A DNA stretch of 64,000 nucleotides from an uncultured Clostridia bacterium (lineage in GTDB: Bacteria; Bacillota; Clostridia; TANB77; CAG-508): contig CAQDYY010000006.1 in NCBI GenBank assembly GCA_948777935.1, forward strand, positions 72,019 to 136,018, in the 5' to 3' direction. This document shows positions 17,168-25,114 of this stretch, in pieces (the first letter of the stretch is position 1; the number at the start of each line of letters is the position of its first letter). The notes below the pieces were generated by a model that was not told where the DNA came from, searched no databases, and worked only from the letters and a program-made list of their open reading frames with translations. The position numbers and the translations under genes were made by a program.

Positions 17168-17797
17168 ATGAATACAAATTATATTATTATAGGCGATAGC
17201 ATTACATATGGAATTGGAGATTTTGAAAACGGTGGATGGGCTACAATGTTTAAAAATTACATTATAAATAAAGATGATTCCAAAGTATGTAATAACTATG
17301 TTCATATTGCAGGTTTTCCAGGTGCTACAAGTTTAGATATATTAAATAAAATTAATAGTATATTACAGTCATTTATGCATAAAGAATTTATAAATACAGT
17401 GATACTTTCTATTGGTGTTAATGATACTCAAGTTTTCAATGGAGAACCTAAAAATAACATAGAACAGTACAAATTAAATATAGAAAAAATTGCAAAACTT
17501 GTTACAGACAATGGATGTAATTTAATAATTTTAGGACTAACAAGAATAGAAAGCGATGAAAAATTCTTGTGGAAACCAAATAAATATTATGATAATAAGA
17601 TTATTTTGGAATATGATAGAGATTTGAAACTTATTTTAGATTATGATGCTGAATTAAAAGAATTATGTAAGAATAATAAAATTAAGTATATTTCAATGCA
17701 AGAAATATTAGAAAAAGCTGATTTTATTGATGGATTACATCCAAATCATAATGGACATAAGAAAATTGTAGATTATATTATTGAAATTATTAACTAA
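17168..17797 (+). CDS. SGNH/GDSL-type esterase or lipase
   Basis: The 209-residue protein has the SGNH hydrolase blocks: IIIGDSITYG at 6-15 (nucleophile Ser11), a glycine block in HIAGFPGATSLDI, GVNDTQV with the Asn of block III, and DGLHPNHNGH (Asp/His of block V) near residue 184. These serine hydrolases deacylate lipids, sugars or cell-wall esters. No signal peptide is visible, so it is probably cytosolic. The ATG follows TGGAGG. It follows the broken AlbA_2 gene by 43 bases and may share its transcript. Confidence 0.85.
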   Translation: MNTNYIIIGDSITYGIGDFENGGWATMFKNYIINKDDSKVCNNYVHIAGFPGATSLDILNKINSILQSFMHKEFINTVILSIGVNDTQVFNGEPKNNIEQYKLNIEKIAKLVTDNGCNLIILGLTRIESDEKFLWKPNKYYDNKIILEYDRDLKLILDYDAELKELCKNNKIKYISMQEILEKADFIDGLHPNHNGHKKIVDYIIEIIN

Positions 17798-17840
17798 ATG
17801 TAAATTACTCTTTACTAAAAATTATAGATTGGAGAATATA

Positions 17841-17990
17841 ATGGAAATTGATTTAAATAAATTAGGAAATACAGAGTTTTTAAAGTGTTTTTTAGCCATG
17901 CATTATAAAAAATTTGATTTTTTTCAAACCATAATGCGAGATGATACAAGAAGTTTAGAATATATAGAAATGCCAAAACAATATTGTTAA
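17841..17990 (+). CDS. very small hypothetical protein, 49 aa
   Basis: An ATG at 17841 preceded by TTGGAGA opens 49 codons (MEIDLNKLGNTEFLKCFLAM...). The sequence resembles the N-terminus of a larger protein and stops early, so it may be a truncated gene at the edge of the accessory stretch. No family recognised. Confidence 0.35.
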   Translation: MEIDLNKLGNTEFLKCFLAMHYKKFDFFQTIMRDDTRSLEYIEMPKQYC

Positions 17991-18154
17991 AATTTGTAAT
18001 AAAAAGTGCGACACTTCATATTGCAATTTATAAAATAAAAAAGTTTACAATAAATTCTTGCTATTTTATGAATTGTATTGTATGATATTAAAGTAAAAAG
18101 TTAAAAGTGAAGAGTACAAAATTCTTCTAATTTTGAAAGGGGCAATAAACGGAA

Positions 18155-18553
18155 ATGAAAAAAGTTATACTTGCTTTATTTATAGTGCTAAGTATATTTA
18201 GTATAGGAGTAGTAAATGCTAGTAATGATAATGTATTAGGAGAATCAGCAGCAGGACAAATTATACAGATAAAAGAAAAACAATTGAGTGAATTGCAAGA
18301 TTATACAGAGAGTTATGGTTCAGAAACATATGGATTTACAGCATATTTACTAAACAAAGTTCGTATTTATAGTATTCCATTATGTTTTGTTGGAATTGCT
18401 GTAGGTGCTATTTGGCAATATGTAATTGGTATTCGTAAGTTAGATGTTCATGATAGAGGTTTGTTTTTAATTGTCGGTTTTGTTACAGTATTTGTAATTT
18501 GCCAAGTTTTACCATTAATATTTGCCATTGTTGTAAAAGGATTTAGAAATTAA
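18155..18553 (+). CDS. secreted/membrane protein with signal peptide, 132 aa
   Basis: Family not recognised. Residues 1-22 form a signal peptide (MKKVILALFIVLSIFSIGVVNA). A short charged extracellular segment follows, then two membrane helices (about 72-90 and 106-128). Twenty bases separate it from the AT-hook/MinD-like gene, so the two are probably co-transcribed. The two-helix layout resembles small subunits of secretion or pilus systems, but nothing in the sequence proves that. The ATG follows GAAAGGGG. Confidence 0.6.
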   Translation: MKKVILALFIVLSIFSIGVVNASNDNVLGESAAGQIIQIKEKQLSELQDYTESYGSETYGFTAYLLNKVRIYSIPLCFVGIAVGAIWQYVIGIRKLDVHDRGLFLIVGFVTVFVICQVLPLIFAIVVKGFRN

Positions 18554-18573
18554 TTGATTTGGAGGAATAACAA

Positions 18574-20727
18574 ATGAAAGTATTATTTGCAGTTAGTAAT
18601 GAAAAAATATCAGATTCAATAGTAAAAAAATATCAAAAGGATTATAAGGAGATTATTTCTTACAAAAATGTTTATTACTTTAATGCGATATTAAAAGAAA
18701 TACAAAGAGATAAAACTTATGATAGAATCATCATAAGCGAAGATTTAGAACCATTTGCTAATAATGATTATGAAGCAATTGATCGTTTTATATTTGATAA
18801 ATTAGATAGTATTAGTGATGAAGCAATAGATAATAAAGGAGAAGATACTCCTATTATTCTAATTTGCTCTGATAGACGTGCTAAAGGCGAGCAATTACTA
18901 GTAAAATTATTTGGAATTGGAGTTTATAGTGCTTTATTAGGACAAGATAGAAGTATAGAAGAAGTATGTAAATTAATTAAAAAGCCACGTACTAAGAAAG
19001 AAGCTAAAATATATTATAAAATAGAATCAGATGATGTTAGTTATCAAGCAGAATCAGAAGATACTGTAAGTGAAGTTGAAATACAAAATATTCGTGCACA
19101 TTATCGTAAACTTGGAAAAAATGAAGAGGCATATGTTGAAAGCTTTAATAATATAGCTGCACAATATACAGATTCTCAATTAAAAGTAATTGTGAAATTT
19201 TTACCAATAAATGTAAAGGCAGTTCTAGAAAGAGATTCTTCTAAATATCAAAGCATAATGGCTTTTTCAGGACAATCAGCAAAGGTTGAGGATAAAAAAA
19301 TGCAATCTAAAAAAGATGATGGATTAAAAATGGATCTTATTGAAAATCAAATAAATAAATCTAAAATAACAAAACCAGTTATAGTTCCATCAGCTGTAAA
19401 TTCACAAAGTGCAAAAAAGATAAATATGAAACCAGTAGAAAAATTAGATAATGAAAATGAAGTAAAAGAAGCAACACAAACACCACTTAATATATTTGAG
19501 CTAGATGAACAAGAAGAAGCAACACAAGAAACAGAACCAACTGTAGAACCAGTAAAAAGAGGAAGAGGAAGACCTAAAAAGGTTCTTACTGAAGAAGAAA
19601 AAATGATACAAGCACAAACACCTAAAAGAGGAAGAGGAAGACCTAAAAAGGTTGTAGAACCAAAACAAAATGATGAATTTATAAATTTATTTGATTTAGA
19701 AGAGGAAAATTCAAGTACACAAAGTAATATTTTACCAGGATTTGATGAACCACAAGAAGAAACTAAAGGTGCAATATTACCAGGATTTGATGAACTAAAT
19801 GATTATGAAGAAGTAAAAGAAAATGTAACAAATCAAAATGTACATAATGAAACACAAAATAAATCATTCTTAAAGACAAATGTACAACATATTGACATTG
19901 AAAGTTTATTAACGCAAGAGAAAAAAATTGTTTCTTTTGTGGGGACTACTAAAAATGGAACATCATTCTTGGTTAATAACCTAGCTGAATTACTTTCGTC
20001 AATGGGAATAAGTACAGCCATTTTAGACATGACAAAGAATAAAAATTCATACTTTATTTATACAAAAAATGAAGAACCATTAAGAAGAATAGCAGCTAAT
20101 TGTATTACAAATCTTGCAAATGGTGTGGCAGAAGGAATTAAAGTAAATGATGATTTAACAGTATATACAACACTTCCATCAAATCAAGAATATGAAGATG
20201 TAGGAACTATAATATCAACACTTGTAAAAAGCTATTCTTTAGTTTTAATTGATTGTGATTTTGAAACACCATTTGAAGTGTTTGAATATGCACAAGAAAT
20301 TTATTTAGTACAAAGTATGGATATTTTAACTATTCAACCATTAACGGCATTTTTAAGAGAATTAAAAGCAAAAAATGCAGTAATACATGAAAAACTAAAA
20401 GTTGTTGTAAATAAAGAAGCGAGAATTAGAGGGCTAAGCTCTAAAGTTATTATAGGAGGAATGGCATTTTATAATGATCCATCTATGACGTTTATGACAG
20501 AACTATTTAATAAAGATGCAATAAAATACACAAATATTCCATTTAGTGAAGTGGTATATGCAAAATATATAGAAGGATTAGTAAATTGTAAAATATCATT
20601 AAATGGATATGATAAAAACTTTATGGGATCATTAAAGGAATTAGCAAAGGTAGTATATCCACTATTAAATAGTAAAAATAAGACAATGAAAAATAATACA
20701 AACAAACCTAACTTGTTTACAAAATAA
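18574..20727 (+). CDS. CpaE/MinD-like ATPase-fold protein with two AT-hooks
   Basis: The 717-residue protein has three parts. The N-terminus (1-160) resembles a degenerate receiver domain (IIISEDLEPF, IILICSDRRA). The middle (160-450) is acidic and disordered, with two copies of the AT-hook KRGRGRPKKV (about 328 and 350) and two ILPGFDE repeats. The C-terminus (about 455-710) is MinD/ParA-like, starting IVSFVGTTKNGTSFLVNNLA. The Walker A is atypical: GTTKNGTS has the signature lysine but Thr instead of the second lysine. The receiver-plus-MinD order recalls CpaE of Tad pili; the AT-hooks suggest DNA contact. Confidence 0.7.
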   Translation: MKVLFAVSNEKISDSIVKKYQKDYKEIISYKNVYYFNAILKEIQRDKTYDRIIISEDLEPFANNDYEAIDRFIFDKLDSISDEAIDNKGEDTPIILICSDRRAKGEQLLVKLFGIGVYSALLGQDRSIEEVCKLIKKPRTKKEAKIYYKIESDDVSYQAESEDTVSEVEIQNIRAHYRKLGKNEEAYVESFNNIAAQYTDSQLKVIVKFLPINVKAVLERDSSKYQSIMAFSGQSAKVEDKKMQSKKDDGLKMDLIENQINKSKITKPVIVPSAVNSQSAKKINMKPVEKLDNENEVKEATQTPLNIFELDEQEEATQETEPTVEPVKRGRGRPKKVLTEEEKMIQAQTPKRGRGRPKKVVEPKQNDEFINLFDLEEENSSTQSNILPGFDEPQEETKGAILPGFDELNDYEEVKENVTNQNVHNETQNKSFLKTNVQHIDIESLLTQEKKIVSFVGTTKNGTSFLVNNLAELLSSMGISTAILDMTKNKNSYFIYTKNEEPLRRIAANCITNLANGVAEGIKVNDDLTVYTTLPSNQEYEDVGTIISTLVKSYSLVLIDCDFETPFEVFEYAQEIYLVQSMDILTIQPLTAFLRELKAKNAVIHEKLKVVVNKEARIRGLSSKVIIGGMAFYNDPSMTFMTELFNKDAIKYTNIPFSEVVYAKYIEGLVNCKISLNGYDKNFMGSLKELAKVVYPLLNSKNKTMKNNTNKPNLFTK

Positions 20728-20774
20728 ATCTATAGTAGTATAAGTAAAAATTAATTATTAAATGAGGTGAAAAA

Positions 20775-21869
20775 ATGGCATATATAATAATAGTACTTGT
20801 AATCATTATTATAGTATTAATGGTATATAATATACTAATTTATAAACGTATACGTAATTTTGATAATATTAATCAAGAAATTACAGGATTAAAAGTATTA
20901 CAAGATTTTATGAATACGATAGGAAATTATTCTACTGTAGAAGAAAAAATTGAAAAAATCAATGAAATTGTTATAGAAAAATATGGTATTAAATATTCTA
21001 CAATTGTTATGTTTGATGGAACAGAGTATGTAATAAAAGCTACTAATGTACAACAGCAACATTGGGAAGCTCTAAGAAATCTTCATAATCAAGATATATT
21101 TAAAGACAGTATACAAACAGCAAGCACTAAATATGTTACAGTAAATCAAGAAGGAGAAAGACTACCATACCAAACAATGGAATTTGGAAGAGCAAAATCT
21201 GCAATGTTTTTTCCACTATATATTGATAATATATATATTGGATACTGGATTATTGAAAGTGGCGAACCTCATGCATTTGATAAGATAGATACTACGATAC
21301 TAGAAGTTGTAAAAGAAAATATTGTATCTGTATATAAAACAGTTTCATATCAAAATACTGTTGAAAATATTGCAAGAAAAGATAAATTTTCAGAACTTAA
21401 TTCAGCAGAATATATATATGGAAAAGGAAAACAAATAATTGACAAGTACGAAACTTCAACAGTGTGTATGTTTAAAATTATTAACTTAGAAGAAATAAAC
21501 AAAAAATATAATAGAGAGACAGGAAATGAAATTATTACAGAAGTAAGTTCTTATATAAAAGAAAGCATATCATTAGAATATATTTTTGTTAGATATATGG
21601 GACCTAAGTTTGCTATTGTATTTTCTGGTATAGATTTACAAAGTGTTGCTGAATTTGTTCAAGACTTAAAAAATAATATAGAAGATATTGAAATTGAAGA
21701 AGTGCTTTTAAAAGAAAGTAAGAAAAAGAAAAAGCAATATGTAAGTGCAAAATTAAATTTTGTATTAACAACTTATTATAAAGGAACAGCTATTGAAAAT
21801 GTAACAAAAAAACTAGAAGAATATTTAGATAATGCAGATAAAAATGAAAGTGATATTAATAATATATAA
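20775..21869 (+). CDS. membrane GAF protein with degenerate GGDEF domain
   Basis: The 364-residue protein has an N-terminal helix (residues about 3-24), a GAF-like domain (about 40-190, including MFFPLYIDNIYIGYWIIES) and a C-terminal domain with the diguanylate-cyclase fold in which the active-site GGDEF is replaced by MGPKF (RYMGPKFAIVFSG). It is therefore unlikely to make cyclic di-GMP and may act as a sensor or scaffold. It lies 47 bases after the MinD-like gene and 14 bases before ireB, which suggests one transcript. Confidence 0.72.
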   Translation: MAYIIIVLVIIIIVLMVYNILIYKRIRNFDNINQEITGLKVLQDFMNTIGNYSTVEEKIEKINEIVIEKYGIKYSTIVMFDGTEYVIKATNVQQQHWEALRNLHNQDIFKDSIQTASTKYVTVNQEGERLPYQTMEFGRAKSAMFFPLYIDNIYIGYWIIESGEPHAFDKIDTTILEVVKENIVSVYKTVSYQNTVENIARKDKFSELNSAEYIYGKGKQIIDKYETSTVCMFKIINLEEINKKYNRETGNEIITEVSSYIKESISLEYIFVRYMGPKFAIVFSGIDLQSVAEFVQDLKNNIEDIEIEEVLLKESKKKKKQYVSAKLNFVLTTYYKGTAIENVTKKLEEYLDNADKNESDINNI

Positions 21870-21883
21870 AGGAGGTAATTGCT

Positions 21884-22138
21884 ATGGATATGGACAAAAC
21901 TATGAATTTTACAGTAGAAAAAGACAAGAATGTAAGAGCAAGAGAAATTTTAAAAACAGTATACCAAGCACTTTTAGAAAAAGGATATAATCCAATTAAT
22001 CAAATTGTTGGGTATATATTATCAGGTGATCCAACATATATTACATCACATAAAGATGCAAGAAATTTAATTCGTTTACTAGAAAGAGATGAATTACTAG
22101 AAAAAATGGTAAAAAATTATATAGGGTTAGATGAATAA
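21884..22138 (+). CDS. ireB: IreB family regulatory phosphoprotein (UPF0297)
   Basis: The 84-residue protein has the UPF0297/IreB sequence: MNFTVEKDKNVRAREILKTV, YQALLEKGYNPINQIVGYIL, SGDPTYITSHKDARNLIR. In Enterococcus IreB is phosphorylated by the PASTA kinase IreK and tunes cephalosporin resistance. The threonines near the N-terminus (DKTMNFT) fit the phosphosites. The gene sits directly before ruvX, the arrangement found across Firmicutes (ireB-ruvX-DUF1292). The ATG follows GGAGG. Confidence 0.95.
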   Translation: MDMDKTMNFTVEKDKNVRAREILKTVYQALLEKGYNPINQIVGYILSGDPTYITSHKDARNLIRLLERDELLEKMVKNYIGLDE

Positions 22139-22139
22139 T

Positions 22140-22566
22140 ATGCGAATATTAGGAATTGATTATGGAGATGCAAGAGTAGGAATAGCAATATCAGATCCAC
22201 TTCGGAATTACTGCACAAGGACTAGAAACAATTCATCATAATGGAAATGATAAGGTAGTATTAAAGCGATTAGAAGAAATAATTACGAAATATGAAGTTG
22301 ATATAATTGCAATAGGAATGCCTTATAATATGAATGGAAGTAGCTCTACTAGAGTAGAAGTTACAAAACAATTTATTCATAAATTAAACTGTAAATTCAA
22401 CAAAGTAAAAGTAGTAGAAATAGATGAGAGATTAACTACAGTTGCAGCTCATAAAACTATGAATTTTTTAGATGTAAACAAAAATAAGAAAAGAGATATA
22501 GTAGATACAATTTCAGCTGTATACATACTTGAAATGTATATGAATAAAAAGAAAAATGAATTGTAG
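22140..22566 (+). CDS. ruvX: Holliday junction resolvase-like YqgF, needs +1 shift at CGG (22203)
   Basis: The ATG at 22140 is one base after the ireB stop. The first 21 codons read MRILGIDYGDARVGIAISDP and then L, matching the YqgF N-terminus. An extra C at 22203 then puts CGG in frame; skipping it gives GITAQGLETI, the exact family continuation, then VVEIDERLTT and RDIVDTISAVYIL. The joined product is 141 residues, the normal length. YqgF acts in 16S rRNA 5'-end maturation and resembles RuvC resolvases. The alignment requires a single inserted base rather than a deletion. Confidence 0.93.
22203..22206 (+). other. CGGA +1 frameshift site 2 (ruvX)
   Basis: CTT-C-GGA. Family motif SDPLGITAQ is restored exactly by skipping the C. 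The zero frame reads R-N-Y-C-T-R after Leu21 and soon ends. Confidence 0.93.
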
Positions 22567-22659
22567 TATAACCTATAAAAAACTGTAAATAATAAAAATA
22601 TTGTTATCAATGTTGTAGAAATACACTTATATATAAATATTTGAAAGGAGAAAGAAAAA

Positions 22660-22974
22660 ATGGATGAAAATAATATTCCAGAGGAAGAATTAGATAATAT
22701 TATAGTTCTAAATGATGAAACAGGAGCAGAAGTTAAATTTGAGTTTTTAGATTTAGTAGAATTAGATGGAGAAGAATATGTAGTATTATTACCAGCAGAT
22801 GAAGCTGAAAATGAAGAAGAAGCAGGAGAAGTTGTTATATTAAAAGTAGAAGCTTTAGAAGATGAAGAAGAGGAATCTTATGTTAGTGTTGATGATGAAG
22901 AAGTACTAAATAAAGTATTCGAAATGTTTAAAGAGAAATTTAAAGATGAATTTAATTTTATTGATGAAGAATAA
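22660..22974 (+). CDS. DUF1292 domain protein
   Basis: The 104-residue acidic protein (many Glu and Asp) contains the DUF1292 core: IVLNDETGAEVKFEFLDLV, then DGEEYVVLLPADE and VVILKVE. It belongs to the YrzB-type genes that accompany ireB and ruvX throughout Firmicutes. Function is unknown; it is cytosolic. The ATG follows AAAGGAG and the gene ends at a terminator, closing the cluster. Confidence 0.9.
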   Translation: MDENNIPEEELDNIIVLNDETGAEVKFEFLDLVELDGEEYVVLLPADEAENEEEAGEVVILKVEALEDEEEESYVSVDDEEVLNKVFEMFKEKFKDEFNFIDEE

Positions 22975-22980
22975 TTGTTA

Positions 22981-23011
22981 AAAGAGGTTGTCGTAAGATA
23001 ATCTCTTTTTA
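22981..23011 (+). terminator. terminator of the ireB-ruvX-DUF1292 cluster
   Basis: AAAGAGGTT (22981-22989) pairs with AATCTCTTT (23000-23008), one G-U pair, then TT. Confidence 0.75.
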
Positions 23012-23107
23012 GTTATGACAAAATTCAAAAAAATGTCAAAAATATGCATAAAAATTTTTCTTAAATCAAATACTAAAATAAACTAAAAACAAAAAGGAGG
23101 GAAAAAA

Positions 23108-23662
23108 TTGAAAGCAACAGGAGTCGTAAGACGTATTGATGATTTAGGAAGAATTGTTATTCCAAAAGAAATTAGAAAAACACTTAGAATTAAAGAGGGG
23201 GACCCTCTAGAAATATTTACTGATAAAGAAGGAGAAGTTATTTTAAAGAAATATTCTCCAATTGGAGAACTTTCTGAATTTGCCACAGGGTATGCAGAGA
23301 CTTTAGCAAAAACAACAGGGCATATTGCTTGTATTACAGATAAAGATACAGTTATTGCTGTTTCTGGCGGTTCTAAAAAGGAATTTTTAGAACAAGATTT
23401 AAGTGGTGAGCTAGAGCAATTATTAGAAGACAAAGAAGTGTATACAAGTAAAGAAAATAATGAAATAGCTATTCCAATTACAAAAAACGATAATAAAGAA
23501 AGAAAATATAATTCTCAAGTTATATATCCTATTATTTCACAAGGAGATGTTATAGGAAGTGTTATTCTTTTATCAAAAGATAACAATACAAAAATGGGAG
23601 ATTCAGAGTTAAAAGTAGTACAATCAGCAGCTGGTTTTTTAAGTAGTCAAATGGATATTTAG
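23108..23662 (+). CDS. spoVT: AbrB-family stage V sporulation regulator SpoVT
   Basis: The 184-residue protein starts at TTG (23108) after a strong AAGGAGG. Residues 1-50 are the AbrB swapped-hairpin domain (MKATGVVRRIDDLGRIVIPK, then GDPLEIFTDKEGEVILKKY) and the rest is a GAF-like domain ending AAGFLSSQMDI. This is the SpoVT layout and length. In sporulating Firmicutes SpoVT adjusts forespore sigma-G genes; its presence suggests sporulation or a retained regulator. It has its own terminator and precedes the OLE RNA promoter. Confidence 0.93.
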   Translation: MKATGVVRRIDDLGRIVIPKEIRKTLRIKEGDPLEIFTDKEGEVILKKYSPIGELSEFATGYAETLAKTTGHIACITDKDTVIAVSGGSKKEFLEQDLSGELEQLLEDKEVYTSKENNEIAIPITKNDNKERKYNSQVIYPIISQGDVIGSVILLSKDNNTKMGDSELKVVQSAAGFLSSQMDI

Positions 23663-23664
23663 GT

Positions 23665-23693
23665 AAAAGGGCAAGAAAAATTCTTGCTCTTTT
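23665..23693 (+). terminator. terminator after spoVT
   Basis: AAAAGGGCAAGAA, loop AAA, TTCTTGCTCTTTT. Confidence 0.85.
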
Positions 23694-23815
23694 AAAAAAT
23701 GAAGAAAAACAGAGAAAAACGAAGATAAAGTATCAAATGAAACATTTTATTTAAGTTTTGAACTAAAAGAAACTTAAGTTAATCTTAAGTATTTAAAATT
23801 AAGCTAAAAATGGTT

Positions 23816-23845
23816 TTGACTGAACTTCCAAAATTATGCTATAAT
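23816..23845 (+). promoter_or_regulatory. strong extended -10 promoter for the long RNA
   Basis: TTGACT (23816-23821), 18 bp, TATAAT (23840-23845) with TGC just before it. The predicted start is near 23852. Confidence 0.85.
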
Positions 23846-23851
23846 ACCAAA

Positions 23852-24440
23852 TGATGGTGCATTATTCTAGTAATATTGTCTATTACGAGGGTGGGGCTAA
23901 AAATCCACTAAAGGGCATATCGATGAAGTTTCTTGTTTGTGCGCGGTAACGCCCAGTTCTGTGTGCTTTCAGGGAGTAAAGATAGTAGGGAAATATGTAA
24001 TGGCATACATAGCATTTCCCCTGTTATCGCGGAGGCTTAAAACTCATGTTCAACAGAGCAATTTTTAAGTAAAACCTATATAAAGTGCCAAGACACAATA
24101 TATAGAGTAGCCTGTCTCGAGTGGTAAATTTGGGATTAGCTTAAACGGTTTCTTTACTACAATAGCTAAGTAATAAAGAAATTATGGCTATGAAATTATT
24201 ACTGCAAAAAAGACTAGTAATAGAGCCAATATTTCAAGGAAAACTTCTAGAATGTTTGTACTTTTTAGTACGAGAGAGTCTAAGGATTAAGGTGTAGATT
24301 TTAGTGGCTGTCTGGTATTCTTTTATCTCTTTATTCCAGATAAAAGGGTATTTTCTTTAAATGGAAACAGCTAAACAGCAATGTTTAGTAGAAAATAGAG
24401 AAATTCAACTAGACCTATACTACAAAGTTTACTTAGACTT
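23852..24440 (+). ncRNA. ole: probable OLE RNA (ornate large RNA), about 600 nt
   Basis: After a strong promoter there are about 600 bases with no ORF but many local helices and GC-rich conserved-looking islands, such as GAGGGTGGGGCTAAAAATCC, GTGCGCGGTAACGCC and GTTATCGCGGAGGC. The length and the position immediately upstream of a four-helix membrane gene match OLE RNA, which lies just upstream of oapA in Gram-positive bacteria and forms a membrane ribonucleoprotein with roles in magnesium, alcohol and cold tolerance. The sequence does not read as tmRNA, RNase P, 6S or a group I/II intron. The 3' boundary is approximate; no covariance search could be run. Confidence 0.68.
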
Positions 24441-24484
24441 TTACCATCTATATAAATATATACTTAAATAAAGAGGAGAAAAAA

Positions 24485-25036
24485 TTGAAAGAAAATAAAG
24501 AAAAGAAAAGTAACGAAAATATAAAATGGTTTATTGAAGTATTTATTATTACATTTATATTATCGCTATTTTTTTCGTACATATCAACAACAGCGATTAA
24601 CGATATACCAATGATACCAGCAATTATAATATTACTTGCTGTAATACTATTTGGAATTATTTTTGATATTGTAGGAGTAGCAGTAACTGTTGCAGGAGAA
24701 GAGGAATTTCATGCAAAAGCAAGTAAAAAGATAGCAGGAGCAAAAACCGCAGTAAAATTAATTAGAAATTCATCAATAGTAGCAAATATTTGTGCAGATG
24801 TTATTGGAGATATTTGTGGGGTACTAAGTGGAGCAATAAGTGCAATCATTGCAATGAAAATAACCGAGAGTTATAATATATCATTTCCAATTCAGTTTTT
24901 AATAAGTGCATTTGTTGCATCATTAACAGTTGGGGGAAAAGCCTTAGGAAAGGGGTTTGCAAAGCAAAAAAGTGGTGGCATTGTATGGATTGTATCAAAA
25001 TTAATAAAACCATTTTTTCATGAAAAGAAAGACTAA
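24485..25036 (+). CDS. oapA: OLE-associated protein A-like membrane protein
   Basis: The 183-residue protein has about four membrane helices (17-36, 44-68, 105-125, 132-150) with a basic middle loop (HAKASKKIAGAKTAVKLIRN) and a lysine-rich C-terminus. This plan and size fit OapA, the OLE RNA partner distantly related to DUF21 magnesium-transport proteins. The start is a TTG at 24485 after AGAGGAG. It follows the long RNA by about 45 bases and ends at a terminator. The call rests on topology plus neighbourhood and would be weak alone. Confidence 0.68.
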   Translation: MKENKEKKSNENIKWFIEVFIITFILSLFFSYISTTAINDIPMIPAIIILLAVILFGIIFDIVGVAVTVAGEEEFHAKASKKIAGAKTAVKLIRNSSIVANICADVIGDICGVLSGAISAIIAMKITESYNISFPIQFLISAFVASLTVGGKALGKGFAKQKSGGIVWIVSKLIKPFFHEKKD

Positions 25037-25063
25037 AAAAGCAAGAGAACTCTTGCTTTTTTT
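25035..25063 (+). terminator. terminator after oapA
   Basis: GCAAGAG, loop AA, CTCTTGC, then seven T. Confidence 0.9.
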
Positions 25064-25114
25064 GGTATATTGTAATATAATTTTGCACATAAATAAAAAG
25101 AGGAGAGAGATTAA

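Noticed and set aside
23852..24440. tmRNA, RNase P RNA, 6S RNA or group II intron
   Set aside because: No tmRNA tag or acceptor ends, no RNase P conserved core, far longer than 6S, and no intron-encoded protein or domain V.
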